From positions 186,001-250,000 of the forward strand of contig CAWGFO010000010.1 of the NCBI GenBank assembly GCA_963821925.1: a stretch of 64,000 bases of DNA, given 5' to 3'. Source of the stretch: JAOUEA01 sp963821925. Lineage in GTDB: Bacteria; Actinomycetota; UBA4738; HRBIN12. A model generated the notes under the pieces. It made no database searches. It was not told the origin of the DNA and saw only the letters and a program-made list of their open reading frames with translations. Positions 52,042-59,708 of this stretch are shown here, in pieces (positions within the stretch are counted from its first letter, which is position 1; each line of letters starts with the position of its first letter). Made by a program: the position numbers and the translations under genes.

Positions 52042-52055
52042 GTGTTCCGGGTCAC
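52042..52055. promoter_or_regulatory. CRP-like site 3 (one mismatch)
   Basis: GTGT-N6-TCAC differs by one base from the core GTGA-N6-TCAC. It overlaps the palindrome GTTCCGGGTCACGGAAC (52044-52060), and the 12 bases GGTCACGGAACC (52050-52061) recur at 61439-61450 next to another CRP-like site. Confidence 0.35.
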
Positions 52056-52088
52056 GGAACCCTCGTGCTTCCCGTCACATGCGTGGAG

Positions 52089-52102
52089 GTGACACAGGTC
52101 AC
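52089..52102. promoter_or_regulatory. CRP-like site 2
   Basis: GTGACACAGGTCAC matches the CRP core GTGA-N6-TCAC at all eight positions. Its centre is 22 bases, about two helical turns, from that of the perfect site at 52110-52125. Both lie upstream of the 49-residue gene. Confidence 0.6.
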
Positions 52103-52109
52103 GTCCTCG

Positions 52110-52125
52110 TGTGACGCGCGTCACA
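52110..52125. promoter_or_regulatory. Perfect CRP consensus palindrome
   Basis: TGTGACGCGCGTCACA is a perfect 16-base palindrome and an exact match to TGTGA-N6-TCACA. It lies in the 186-base gap between the Cys-rich gene and the 49-residue gene, next to a CRP-family regulator whose recognition residues suit this half-site. Confidence 0.7.
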
Positions 52126-52141
52126 GCCCGAGCGGTCGTCG

Positions 52142-52354
52142 TCACACGTCCAGTTCGGGCAGGTCGATCGGATCGGGTCGGGGCGAGCACTGCCCACAGT
52201 AGAGGGCGTCCTCGACCACCAGCGCGCGCGTGACCTCGTGGGTGCGGAACAGCTCGAGGACGAACGGCTGCGTCTCGGCATGGTCCTCGCAGGTCCCTCG
52301 TCCGCAGAACCGGCAGGCTCCGACGGCGGTGCGTCGGCAGGTCCAGCAGTCCAT
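52142..52354 (-). CDS. Small Cys-rich putative zinc-binding protein, 70 aa
   Basis: The protein begins MDCWTCRRTAVGACRFCGRG with paired Cys motifs (CWTC, CRFC), then C-x-DH, and ends with CGQC near residue 57. This gives enough ligands for two zinc sites, as in small zinc-ribbon or B-box-like proteins. AGGAAGGGAGC precedes the ATG at 52354. It lies 13 bases downstream of the metalloprotease gene and is probably co-transcribed. The function is unknown. Confidence 0.7.
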   Translation of the reverse strand: MDCWTCRRTAVGACRFCGRGTCEDHAETQPFVLELFRTHEVTRALVVEDALYCGQCSPRPDPIDLPELDV

Positions 52355-52367
52355 CGTGCTCCCTTCC

Positions 52368-54650
52368 TCAGTGCGTCTCGTTGCGCTCGGCGATGCTCCG
52401 GGGTCCCGCGTTCCCGAGTCCCTCCGCCACCACCTGTTCGAACCCCTCGCGATCGAGACGGTACGCGCGGACCGGCGTGGTGGCCACGACGGTCGCGTTC
52501 CGGGGGGCGTCGGTGAGGAGCGCGGCCTCGCCCACGTACTCCCCGGCCCCCACGGTGGTGACCAGTTCATCGTCGCGGACCACGTCGGCGTGGCCCGAGG
52601 CGAGCGCGTAGAACGCGTCGCCGGGCTCGCCCTGCACGATCGGTTCGTCGCCCGGCGCCCACGTCACCCACTCGCCGTGCTCGAGGAGGTAGGAGAGAGC
52701 CTCGCTCCCCAGATAGCGGAATACAGGGAGCTCTCTGAGCTCGGCGAGCGCCTGCATCGTGGGCGCGAAGTCGGGCGCGTGGATCGAGTCCGCGAGCAGC
52801 CGGTCGAACGTCCCGCGATCGACGTGGAAGAGCTCCACCTCGCCGCCGCCCCGGGCGGTGGCCTGCCGTGGCGCCGTCGTGAGGAGCGCCATCTCGCCGA
52901 AGGCCTCACCCCGTCCCATCGTTCGCAGCACGCGGGTATCGCCCGTCTCCGGATGCTGGTCCTCGATCTGCACCGTCCCCTTGCGCACCACGTAGAACCC
53001 GTCGGCGCGATCGCCCTGACGGAACACGACCTGGCCCGGTCGGATCGTGCGCAGGCTGACCCGCCCGGCCAGGTCGCTCAACACGTCGCCGGGGAGATCG
53101 TCGAAGACCGGGAGCGCGTCGATCAGCTCGGCCGCCTCGATCCGCCACGACGTCTCCAGGCGGAACTTCACCTTCGCCCAGATCGCCTTGCCCCGCCGTA
53201 TGAGCATGCGCACCAGGTTGATCAGCCCTCGGATCGCCGGGCCGCCGAGGAACAGGGCGAGCACCAGGAGGAGCAGCCGCGGCCCCGGACCGCCCTCCCA
53301 CAGGCTCGTGATCAGGTCGCCGAAGATCTCCTGCCAGAAGAAGTAGGCACCGTAGAACGAGAAGATCGTGAAGAGGACGCCGACGAATCCGTAGAGGCCC
53401 AGGCCGACCTCCTGCGGGGTGAAGTGCTCGCGAACCCGCAGCTTGTGCCAGAGGTCCCGTTGGATGAACTGGAGCGACCGCGGCCGCAGATCGGGCATCT
53501 GGATCAGGTCCGACAGGATCCAGTACCCGTCGAGCTCGAGCAGGGGGATCAGGTTCAGGAAGATCACGAAGTAGTTCAAGATCGCGAACTTGTAGAGGAG
53601 GTCGGCGCCGCCCGAGTCGGGGAACGCCACGATCGCCAGTGAGGCGAGGCCGGCGAGGACGAGCTCGGCGAAGGGCCCGGCCGCCGACTGCATGATCCGC
53701 TGCCCGCGCTCCATCATCAGGCTGTCGGAGGCCTCGACGAAGAACGCGGGGGAGCCGAAGTAGATCATGAAGCCGGCGCTCTTGACCCGGCGGCCGTAGT
53801 GCGCCATCACGCTCGCGTGCGCGAGTTCGTGCGCGAAGGTGAGCACGAAGCTGAGGAGCAGGAGCAGCGCCGTCTCCGCGGGCGCGGTCTCGCCCCCGAG
53901 CGAGAAGTCGCCCGAGCGTTGCGTCTCGATGAACGCGACGAACCCCGCGGCCGCGATGAGGCCGCCCACGATCGCGCCCGCCGGATGGAAGAACGGCCGG
54001 AGCAACCACCGGTAGCACCAGGTGACGAGGCGGTCCGCGCCGGCCCAATCGATCGACAAGCTCTTCGCGAACGTCCGGATCTTCCGACGGGCGGGGGTCG
54101 AGGGGTCGAGGTGGGCGGCGACGGCCGCGGGCACATCGAGCGGCGGCGGATCCAGGAACCCTCCCGCGTGCAGGGCCGCCACGAGCGAGGTCACACCCGT
54201 CGTCTCCAGGTCGCCCACCTCGCTCAGGCGCTCGGCGACGAGGTCGGCCGAGGTCCGTTCGCCGTCCATCAGCGGAAGCAGCTCGGCCTCCCAGACCTCG
54301 AGCTTGAAGTGCTGGGCGCGCGCGGGGTTGGCCACCATCGCGTAGTCGTTGCCCCAGCGGAGCTCGAACACCTTGGTCTCGACGCCTTCGGCCAGGCGCG
54401 GGCGGAACCTCGTGGGATCGGTCCGCGCGTCCAGGGTCTCGTAGAGGTCGGGCTCGGCCTCCTCGGACTCCAAGGCCCCGTCGAGGATCGCCCACGGGTT
54501 GGGTCCGCCGGCCGCGGGCACGCCGACCCGCTCACGCAGCAGTCGATCGAGTCCGATCGACCGAGCGGCGCGCCGGCGACGGGCGAGCACCTCGTCGGCG
54601 GCGATCACCGCCGCGACGGTCAGGAGCACCGCGAGGACGACGTAGATCAC
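52368..54650 (-). CDS. M50-family membrane metalloprotease with two cyclic-nucleotide-binding domains
   Basis: The 760-residue protein has an N-terminal membrane anchor (VVLAVLLTVAAVIAADEVL), then a PqqD-like/peptide-binding region (about 80-165). A polytopic M50 core holds the zinc motif FAHELAHA near residue 275 and the third ligand in LLELDGYWIL near 372. Two cyclic-nucleotide domains follow (about 515-635 and 638-750) with intact phosphate cassettes FGEMALLTTAPRQAT and VGEAALLTDAPRNAT. The layout resembles peptide zinc metalloproteases related to YydH/site-2 proteases. Protease activity would be gated by cAMP or cGMP. I use GTG 54650, with GGAAGGGG upstream. The substrate is unknown. Confidence 0.85.
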   Translation of the reverse strand: MIYVVLAVLLTVAAVIAADEVLARRRRAARSIGLDRLLRERVGVPAAGGPNPWAILDGALESEEAEPDLYETLDARTDPTRFRPRLAEGVETKVFELRWGNDYAMVANPARAQHFKLEVWEAELLPLMDGERTSADLVAERLSEVGDLETTGVTSLVAALHAGGFLDPPPLDVPAAVAAHLDPSTPARRKIRTFAKSLSIDWAGADRLVTWCYRWLLRPFFHPAGAIVGGLIAAAGFVAFIETQRSGDFSLGGETAPAETALLLLLSFVLTFAHELAHASVMAHYGRRVKSAGFMIYFGSPAFFVEASDSLMMERGQRIMQSAAGPFAELVLAGLASLAIVAFPDSGGADLLYKFAILNYFVIFLNLIPLLELDGYWILSDLIQMPDLRPRSLQFIQRDLWHKLRVREHFTPQEVGLGLYGFVGVLFTIFSFYGAYFFWQEIFGDLITSLWEGGPGPRLLLLVLALFLGGPAIRGLINLVRMLIRRGKAIWAKVKFRLETSWRIEAAELIDALPVFDDLPGDVLSDLAGRVSLRTIRPGQVVFRQGDRADGFYVVRKGTVQIEDQHPETGDTRVLRTMGRGEAFGEMALLTTAPRQATARGGGEVELFHVDRGTFDRLLADSIHAPDFAPTMQALAELRELPVFRYLGSEALSYLLEHGEWVTWAPGDEPIVQGEPGDAFYALASGHADVVRDDELVTTVGAGEYVGEAALLTDAPRNATVVATTPVRAYRLDREGFEQVVAEGLGNAGPRSIAERNETH

Positions 54651-54753
54651 GGGACCCCTTCCCACGTGTCGGACCGCCGGAGCATACGCCCGCGGCCCTC
54701 GTGCGGCGCAAGGAACCGCAAGGGCGTGGACGTCCGCTGCTAGCCTCGCGTCG

Positions 54754-55437
54754 ATGAGGATCGATGTCTTCACCATCTTCCCGGGGATCTTCGAGAGCCC
54801 GTTGCGCGAGAGCCTGCTCGGGAAGGCGGTCGCGGGGGGGCTGCTCGATATCCGGGTGCACGACCTGCGCGAGTGGACGTCGGACCCGCACCGGAAGGTC
54901 GACGACTCCTCGTTCGGCGGGGGGCCGGGGATGGTGATGCAGGCGCAGCCGATCTTCGACGCCGTCGAGTCGCTCGATCCCGACCGAGGCCGGGTCTTGC
55001 TCCTGTCGCCGGCCGGGCGGCGCATGGAGCAGGCGTTCGTGCGCGAGCTGGCGGCCGAGGCGCACCTCACGCTGGTCTGCGGTCGGTACGAGGGGATCGA
55101 CGAGCGCGTGGTCGAGGGTCTGCCCGCCGAGGAGATCTCGATCGGCGACTACGTGCTCTCGGGCGGTGAGATCCCGGCGCTCGTGACGATCGAGGCGGTC
55201 ACGCGACTGGTCCCGGGTGTGATCGGCCGGGAGGAGTCGCACGAACGGGACTCCTTCGGGGAGCCCGCCGTGCTCGACCATCCCCACTACACCCGGCCGC
55301 GGGAGTTCCGCGGCATGGCGGTGCCCGAGGTGTTGCTTTCGGGGGACCACGCGGCGATCGAGGCGTGGCGGGCGGAGTCGGCGCGCGAGAAGGCCCGGAG
55401 GAACCGGCCCGACCTGGCGCCGCAGGACCCCGCGTAG
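54754..55437 (+). CDS. trmD: tRNA (guanine(37)-N1)-methyltransferase
   Basis: The 227-residue SPOUT methyltransferase modifies G37 of tRNAs reading C/G-starting codons, preventing frameshifts. Signatures are MRIDVFTIFPGIF, VDDSSFGGGPGMVMQ, the SAM knot LVCGRYEGIDERV and SIGDYVLSGGEIPALV. TAGCCT lies 7 bases upstream of the ATG, giving it its own promoter after separation from rimM. rplS follows. Confidence 0.97.
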   Translation: MRIDVFTIFPGIFESPLRESLLGKAVAGGLLDIRVHDLREWTSDPHRKVDDSSFGGGPGMVMQAQPIFDAVESLDPDRGRVLLLSPAGRRMEQAFVRELAAEAHLTLVCGRYEGIDERVVEGLPAEEISIGDYVLSGGEIPALVTIEAVTRLVPGVIGREESHERDSFGEPAVLDHPHYTRPREFRGMAVPEVLLSGDHAAIEAWRAESAREKARRNRPDLAPQDPA

Positions 55438-55467
55438 GGCCGCTCGGGTGGCCCTCTCGGCCGCTGG

Positions 55468-55473
55468 TATAGT
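55468..55473 (+). promoter_or_regulatory. TATAGT -10 box upstream of rplS
   Basis: The box lies 14 bases before the rplS ATG in the 50-base gap after trmD. A short leader is possible. No convincing -35 is seen. Confidence 0.4.
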
Positions 55474-55487
55474 CGTCAACCGTTGCC

Positions 55488-56072
55488 ATGAACAAGACCG
55501 ACCTGATCGAGAAGCCGTTCCTCCGCTCGGACATCCCCGATTTCCGGCCCGGTGACACCGTCAAGGTGCACGTGCGGGTCGTGGAGGGGAACCGCGAGCG
55601 CGTGCAGGTGTTCCAGGGCGTCGTGATCCGTCGCCAGAACGGCGGCCTCCGCGAGACCTTCACGGTCCGCAAGATCTCCTTCGGGGTCGGCGTGGAGCGC
55701 ACGTTCCCGGTGCACTCGCCCTCGATCGCGAAGCTCGAGCTCGTCTCCCGCGGCGCGGTCCGCCGGGCCAAGCTCTACTACCTGCGCGAGCTTCGCGGCA
55801 AGAAGGCCCGCATCAAGGAGCGCCGGATCGACGACGCGAAGCTCGCCGCGATGGAGGCGGCGTCGCTCGCGGCCGCCGAGGCCGAGGTCGACGAGGACGA
55901 TGAGGCCGACGACGTGGTCGCCGCCGAGGCGGTGGAGTCCGACCAGATCCAGGGCGACGAGGCCCTCGAGGGCGACGACGCCCAGGACGAGGCTGTGGAT
56001 GAGCCCTCCGAGGAGCCGTCGGCCGAAGATGCCGAGCCCGCCGCCGAGGCGGAGGAGCCGGCCGAGGCCTAG
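55488..56072 (+). CDS. rplS: 50S ribosomal protein L19 with acidic C-terminal tail
   Basis: Residues 1-115 are standard L19 (DIPDFRPGDTVKVHVRVVEG, RVQVFQGVVIRRQNGG, ERTFPVHSPSIAKLELVSRG, LYYLRELRGKKARIKER). About 75 extra residues are rich in Asp, Glu and Ala. The tail resembles that on S16 in the neighbouring operon. It sits in the usual trmD-rplS-lepB order. Confidence 0.96.
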   Translation: MNKTDLIEKPFLRSDIPDFRPGDTVKVHVRVVEGNRERVQVFQGVVIRRQNGGLRETFTVRKISFGVGVERTFPVHSPSIAKLELVSRGAVRRAKLYYLRELRGKKARIKERRIDDAKLAAMEAASLAAAEAEVDEDDEADDVVAAEAVESDQIQGDEALEGDDAQDEAVDEPSEEPSAEDAEPAAEAEEPAEA

Positions 56073-56075
56073 GCC

Positions 56076-56810
56076 GTGACCGACGAACGGGCGAGCGAGC
56101 CGCCGCCCGTCGAGGCGCCGACCACCGTCGAGACACCGACCGACGTCGAGCCGCTGAAGGACGTCGAGACACCGACCACCCCCCGAACCGACCCGAGCGA
56201 ACCGGAGTCGCGCCGTGCCGCGTGGCACGAGCTCCCCGTGATGCTCGTGATCGCACTCGTGATCGCGGTCGTCATCAAGTCGTTCCTCATCCAGGCGTTC
56301 TTCATCCCATCGCCGTCGATGGAGCCGTTGTTGCAGCACGGCGACCGGATCCTCGTGTGCCGCGTGTGCCTCCACGTTTCGGACATCCATCGCGGCGACG
56401 TGCTGGTCTTCTCCGACCCGAACCCGCAACCGGGTGCCGAACGCGGGATCGTGGGCGGGTTCGTGCACTGGCTCGGCGAAGGGGTGGGGGTGGCGCAGCC
56501 GCAGGACGAGGACTTCATCAAGCGCGTGGCGGCGCTCCCTGGCCAGACCTGGGAGATCCGCGCGGGCCAGCTGTACGTCGACGGCGCCGCGGTCGACGAG
56601 CCCTACCTGAAGCTCCCGACCGATACGGCCTCCTACGGGCCCGAGACGGTTCCCGATGGCATGCTGTTCATGCTCGGTGACAACCGGCTCGAGTCCGGGG
56701 ACTCCCGGTTCCAGCCGCCGCAGGGGCTCGGCTACGTGCCGATCGACAAGGTGATCGGGAAGGCGTTCGTGAAGATCTGGCCACCGTCGCGCGCAGGATG
56801 GATCCGTTGA
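56076..56810 (+). CDS. lepB: Type I signal peptidase
   Basis: The 244-residue enzyme removes signal peptides outside the membrane. A 45-residue acidic Pro/Thr-rich cytoplasmic segment precedes the membrane anchor (PVMLVIALVIAVVIKSFLI). The catalytic Ser is in IPSPSMEPLL (near residue 80) and the catalytic Lys in DFIKRVAALPG (near 150). Box E is MLGDNRLESGDSR. The GTG start is 3 bases after rplS; the 3' end overlaps rnhB. Confidence 0.95.
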   Translation: MTDERASEPPPVEAPTTVETPTDVEPLKDVETPTTPRTDPSEPESRRAAWHELPVMLVIALVIAVVIKSFLIQAFFIPSPSMEPLLQHGDRILVCRVCLHVSDIHRGDVLVFSDPNPQPGAERGIVGGFVHWLGEGVGVAQPQDEDFIKRVAALPGQTWEIRAGQLYVDGAAVDEPYLKLPTDTASYGPETVPDGMLFMLGDNRLESGDSRFQPPQGLGYVPIDKVIGKAFVKIWPPSRAGWIR

Positions 56811-57454
56811 TCGAGACCGCCGCCATGGACCGGTACGAACGCGCCCTGCGGGAGCAGGGCTTCGACCGGGTGGCCGGCGTCGACGAGGCAGGGCGGGGGG
56901 CCCTCGCCGGGCCCATGGTCGCCGCCGCGGTGATCCTGCCCGACGGGTTCGATCTGGACGGCATCCGGGATTCGAAGCAGCTGACCCCGAAGCAGCGCGA
57001 CGAGGCGTTCGTGCGGATCCACGCCGAGGCCTGCGTGGCCGTCGCGAAGGTCACTCCCGCCGTGATCGACAAGCGCGGACTCCACCGATGCAATATCTCG
57101 CTGCTGCGGACCGCCGCCTGCGACCTGGCTCCCGAGCCCGACTACGTCCTCACCGACGGCTTCGCGCCGCCCCGGATGCCGTACCCGACCCTGGCGGTGA
57201 AGAAGGGCGACGCCGTGAGCGCGAGCATCGCGGCCGCCTCGATCGTCGCGAAGGTCACGCGGGACCGGATCATGGACGAGCTCCACCGCCGCTACCCGGC
57301 GTTCGGCTTCGACGCGAACAAGGGCTACGGCACCGGCGACCACCTGGAGGCGATCGAACGCCTCGGGCCCACGCGGGTCCACCGGCTCTCGTTCGCCGGG
57401 GTGGGCCAGCCCTCGCTCCCGGGGATCGGGCGGGGGGTTGTCGCGCCCGCATGA
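56798..57454 (+). CDS. rnhB: Ribonuclease HII
   Basis: The 218-residue nuclease removes ribonucleotides from DNA. The active site starts with VAGVDEAGRGALAGP near residue 26, followed by DSKQLTPKQRDE, DYVLTDGF and SASIAAASIVAKVTRD. The last catalytic region is YPAFGFDANKGYGTGDH. I use ATG 56798, which overlaps lepB by 13 bases; the in-frame ATG at 56825 is an alternative. Confidence 0.94.
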   Translation: MDPLIETAAMDRYERALREQGFDRVAGVDEAGRGALAGPMVAAAVILPDGFDLDGIRDSKQLTPKQRDEAFVRIHAEACVAVAKVTPAVIDKRGLHRCNISLLRTAACDLAPEPDYVLTDGFAPPRMPYPTLAVKKGDAVSASIAAASIVAKVTRDRIMDELHRRYPAFGFDANKGYGTGDHLEAIERLGPTRVHRLSFAGVGQPSLPGIGRGVVAPA

Positions 57455-57467
57455 GAAGCTGGAGGGC

Positions 57468-57779
57468 ATGATGAGCGACGACGACATCGAGCGGTTCGAA
57501 GAGGAACGCGAGCTGGAGCTCTACCGGGAGTACCGGGACGTGCTCCCGATGTTCGCGTACGTGATCGAGACCGAGCGCCGGTTCTACCTGGCGAACACGG
57601 TCGAGCTCACGACCCTCGAAGGCGGCTGGGTCCGCGTCGAGCTCACCGACGCGTGGGTGTGGGACATGTTCCGTCCGGCACGGTTCGTCGCGAACGTCCG
57701 CGTGATGACTCGCCGCGACGTGAACGTCGAGGAGCTCTCCCGTCCGGGTGAGCCCACCACGATCCCCGACTCCCCGTAG
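57468..57779 (+). CDS. DUF2469 family protein
   Basis: The 103-residue protein is the actinobacteria-specific DUF2469 type. It has an acidic opening MMSDDDIERFEEERELELYR, EYRDVLPMFAYVIETERRFY in the middle, and VWDMFRPARFVANVRVMT with the Arg-rich end. Its function is unknown, but it is a reliable neighbour of rnhB and yraN and supports the actinobacterial assignment. GGAGGGC lies directly upstream of the ATG. Confidence 0.93.
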   Translation: MMSDDDIERFEEERELELYREYRDVLPMFAYVIETERRFYLANTVELTTLEGGWVRVELTDAWVWDMFRPARFVANVRVMTRRDVNVEELSRPGEPTTIPDSP

Positions 57780-57824
57780 CACCCCGCCCGCGCCGCTGTC
57801 GGTGCTCCCGACTAGCGTGCCGCC

Positions 57825-58184
57825 ATGACGCAAGCCCGCCTCGCGACCGGCCGCGCCGGTGAACACGCGACCTTGCTGGCCTACCGCCGGCGCGGCTACC
57901 GGCTCGTGGCCCGCAACTGGCGGTGTCCGGTCGGCGAGCTCGACCTGGTCCTCGCGCGCGGCGACACCCTGGTGGTCTGCGAGGTGAAGACTCGGCGCGG
58001 GCGGGGTTTCGGCGACGGTTGGGAGGCCGTCGACGCCCGGAAGCGCCGGAAGCTGCGGTCGGTGGCCACGGCGTTCCTGCAGCACACGGGGGCGAGGCCC
58101 GCGGCCGTCCGGTTCGATGTCGCGAGCGTCCAGGTGGGCGCCGACGGCTCAGCCGAGGTCCAGGTCTTCGAGGACGCCTTCTGA
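57825..58184 (+). CDS. yraN: UPF0102 protein YraN
   Basis: The 119-residue protein has the endonuclease-like fold of UPF0102: GRAGEHATLLAYRRRGY, then NWRCPVGELDLVLARGDTLVVCEVKTR with the E-x(9)-D-x(10-12)-ExK nuclease residues. The biochemical role is unsettled; it usually sits next to rnhB and comM. TAGCGT lies 6 bases upstream of the ATG. Its last 36 bases overlap the convergent decarboxylase gene. Confidence 0.93.
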   Translation: MTQARLATGRAGEHATLLAYRRRGYRLVARNWRCPVGELDLVLARGDTLVVCEVKTRRGRGFGDGWEAVDARKRRKLRSVATAFLQHTGARPAAVRFDVASVQVGADGSAEVQVFEDAF

Positions 58185-59684
58185 GAGCCGGCGAAGGGCG
58201 TCGATCATCGCGTCGACGTCGGCCTCCACGCTCAGGTAGTTCACGAAGCCGGCCCGCAGGTAGGTGCGGTCGCGAAGCGTGGTCACGCTCACCCAGGCTT
58301 CCCCGCTGACCTCGAGCGCGCGCTGCAGGGTCGCCTCATAGCGGTCGAGCGCCTCGGGCGGCCAGCGGTCGGATCCGGCCGGGAGGTGGCGGAAGCACAC
58401 CACCGAGAGCTCGGGCGCGGCGGGCGTGGCCTCCAGGTCGGGATCGGCCGCGCACCGGCGGGCGAAGTACGCGGCCAGGTCGTCGGTGCGTTCCACGAGC
58501 GCGCCGAGGCCGGCGGTGCCCAGCTGTTTCCAGCTCATCCAGAGCTTCAGCGCCCGGAACCGGCGCGTGCCCTCGAGGGAGTACTGGTACCAATCGAGCG
58601 GCTCGTCCTCCGGCCTCGCCGACCGGTAGTACTCGGGCGACTTGTGGAACGTGCGGAGGAGATCCTCGCGCCGGCGCACGACCAACCCGCCGATGTCGTA
58701 GGCCTGGAAGAACCACTTGTGGGGATCGACGGTGACGCTGTCGGCGCGCTCCAGACCGGGTACGCGATGGGCGTCGCGGGTCGACAGGCGCGCGGCGCCG
58801 CCGTAGGCCGCGTCGACGTGCAGCCAGACGCTCTCGCGCTGGGCGAGGTCGGCGAGCGCGGGGACGTCGTCGACCGAGCCGGTATTCGTCGAACCGGCGA
58901 CGGCCGCGATCGCCAGCGGGGTGAGCCCCGCCGCCCTGTCCGCCTCGATCGCCTCGGCGACGGGCGCCGCCTCCAGGCGGAACCGGTCGTCGGAGGGCAA
59001 CACGCGGAGGGTCTCGTCCGGGAAACCCAGCACCCCCAACGCCCGCGAGATCGAGAAGTGGGCCTGGTCGCTGACGTAGACGCGGGCGCCGTCGAGCGCG
59101 CCGCCGCGTGGGGTGCCCACCGTGCCACGGATCATCGGGAGCCAGACGTCGCGCGCGACGGTCATCGCCATGATGTTCGCCATCACTCCGCCGCTCGTGA
59201 GCACGCCCCAGCCGTCGTCGCCGATCCCGACGAGCTCGCGGAGCCAGGCGGTGACCTCCTCCTCGACGAACGTGCCGATCGGGCCCGCGTGCCAGACGTC
59301 GACGCCCTGGTGGATCCACTGAGCGAGCACCTCGCCGGCGATCGAGGAGGGGAGCGGCGGTGGCGTGAAGTAGGAGAAGGACCCGGGGTGCTGCGCGTTG
59401 TAGGTGGCCGGGGCGACACGCGAGCGGAACTCGCCGAGGACGTCGTCCCACGGGCTGGGCGAGACGGGCGCCGGCGCCGGCCGCCCCGTCGGGCCGAAGA
59501 ACGTCTCGCGGGCCTCGGGGTAGGTGTTCGCGTGCATCGGGCGGCGGAGGGCCTCCCCGTAGAGCCAGTCGAGGGCGGCCCGCCAGGTGGACTCGCCGAG
59601 CGCCTCCAGGGCGGCGCGCGCCGAGGGATCGCGGTACTCGATCAGCTCGGGCTCCGGACCCAGGACGTGGCGGTCGTCGGCCAT
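58149..59684 (-). CDS. Pyridoxal-dependent group II decarboxylase (aromatic amino acid type)
   Basis: The 511-residue enzyme resembles aromatic-L-amino-acid decarboxylases. It has HPGSFSYFTPPPLPSSIAGE at the substrate entry, VLTSGGVMANIMAM, the PLP-ring Asp in VWLHVDAAYGGAARL, and the PLP Lys in VTVDPHKWFFQAYDIGG near residue 310. It should decarboxylate an aromatic or related amino acid, or possibly act as an aldehyde synthase; the substrate is not readable. TAGCCT lies 7 bases upstream of the ATG. The 3' end overlaps yraN. Confidence 0.88.
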   Translation of the reverse strand: MADDRHVLGPEPELIEYRDPSARAALEALGESTWRAALDWLYGEALRRPMHANTYPEARETFFGPTGRPAPAPVSPSPWDDVLGEFRSRVAPATYNAQHPGSFSYFTPPPLPSSIAGEVLAQWIHQGVDVWHAGPIGTFVEEEVTAWLRELVGIGDDGWGVLTSGGVMANIMAMTVARDVWLPMIRGTVGTPRGGALDGARVYVSDQAHFSISRALGVLGFPDETLRVLPSDDRFRLEAAPVAEAIEADRAAGLTPLAIAAVAGSTNTGSVDDVPALADLAQRESVWLHVDAAYGGAARLSTRDAHRVPGLERADSVTVDPHKWFFQAYDIGGLVVRRREDLLRTFHKSPEYYRSARPEDEPLDWYQYSLEGTRRFRALKLWMSWKQLGTAGLGALVERTDDLAAYFARRCAADPDLEATPAAPELSVVCFRHLPAGSDRWPPEALDRYEATLQRALEVSGEAWVSVTTLRDRTYLRAGFVNYLSVEADVDAMIDALRRLSEGVLEDLDLG

Positions 59685-59708
59685 CGGCGGAAGGCTAGCA
59701 GCGCAGGC

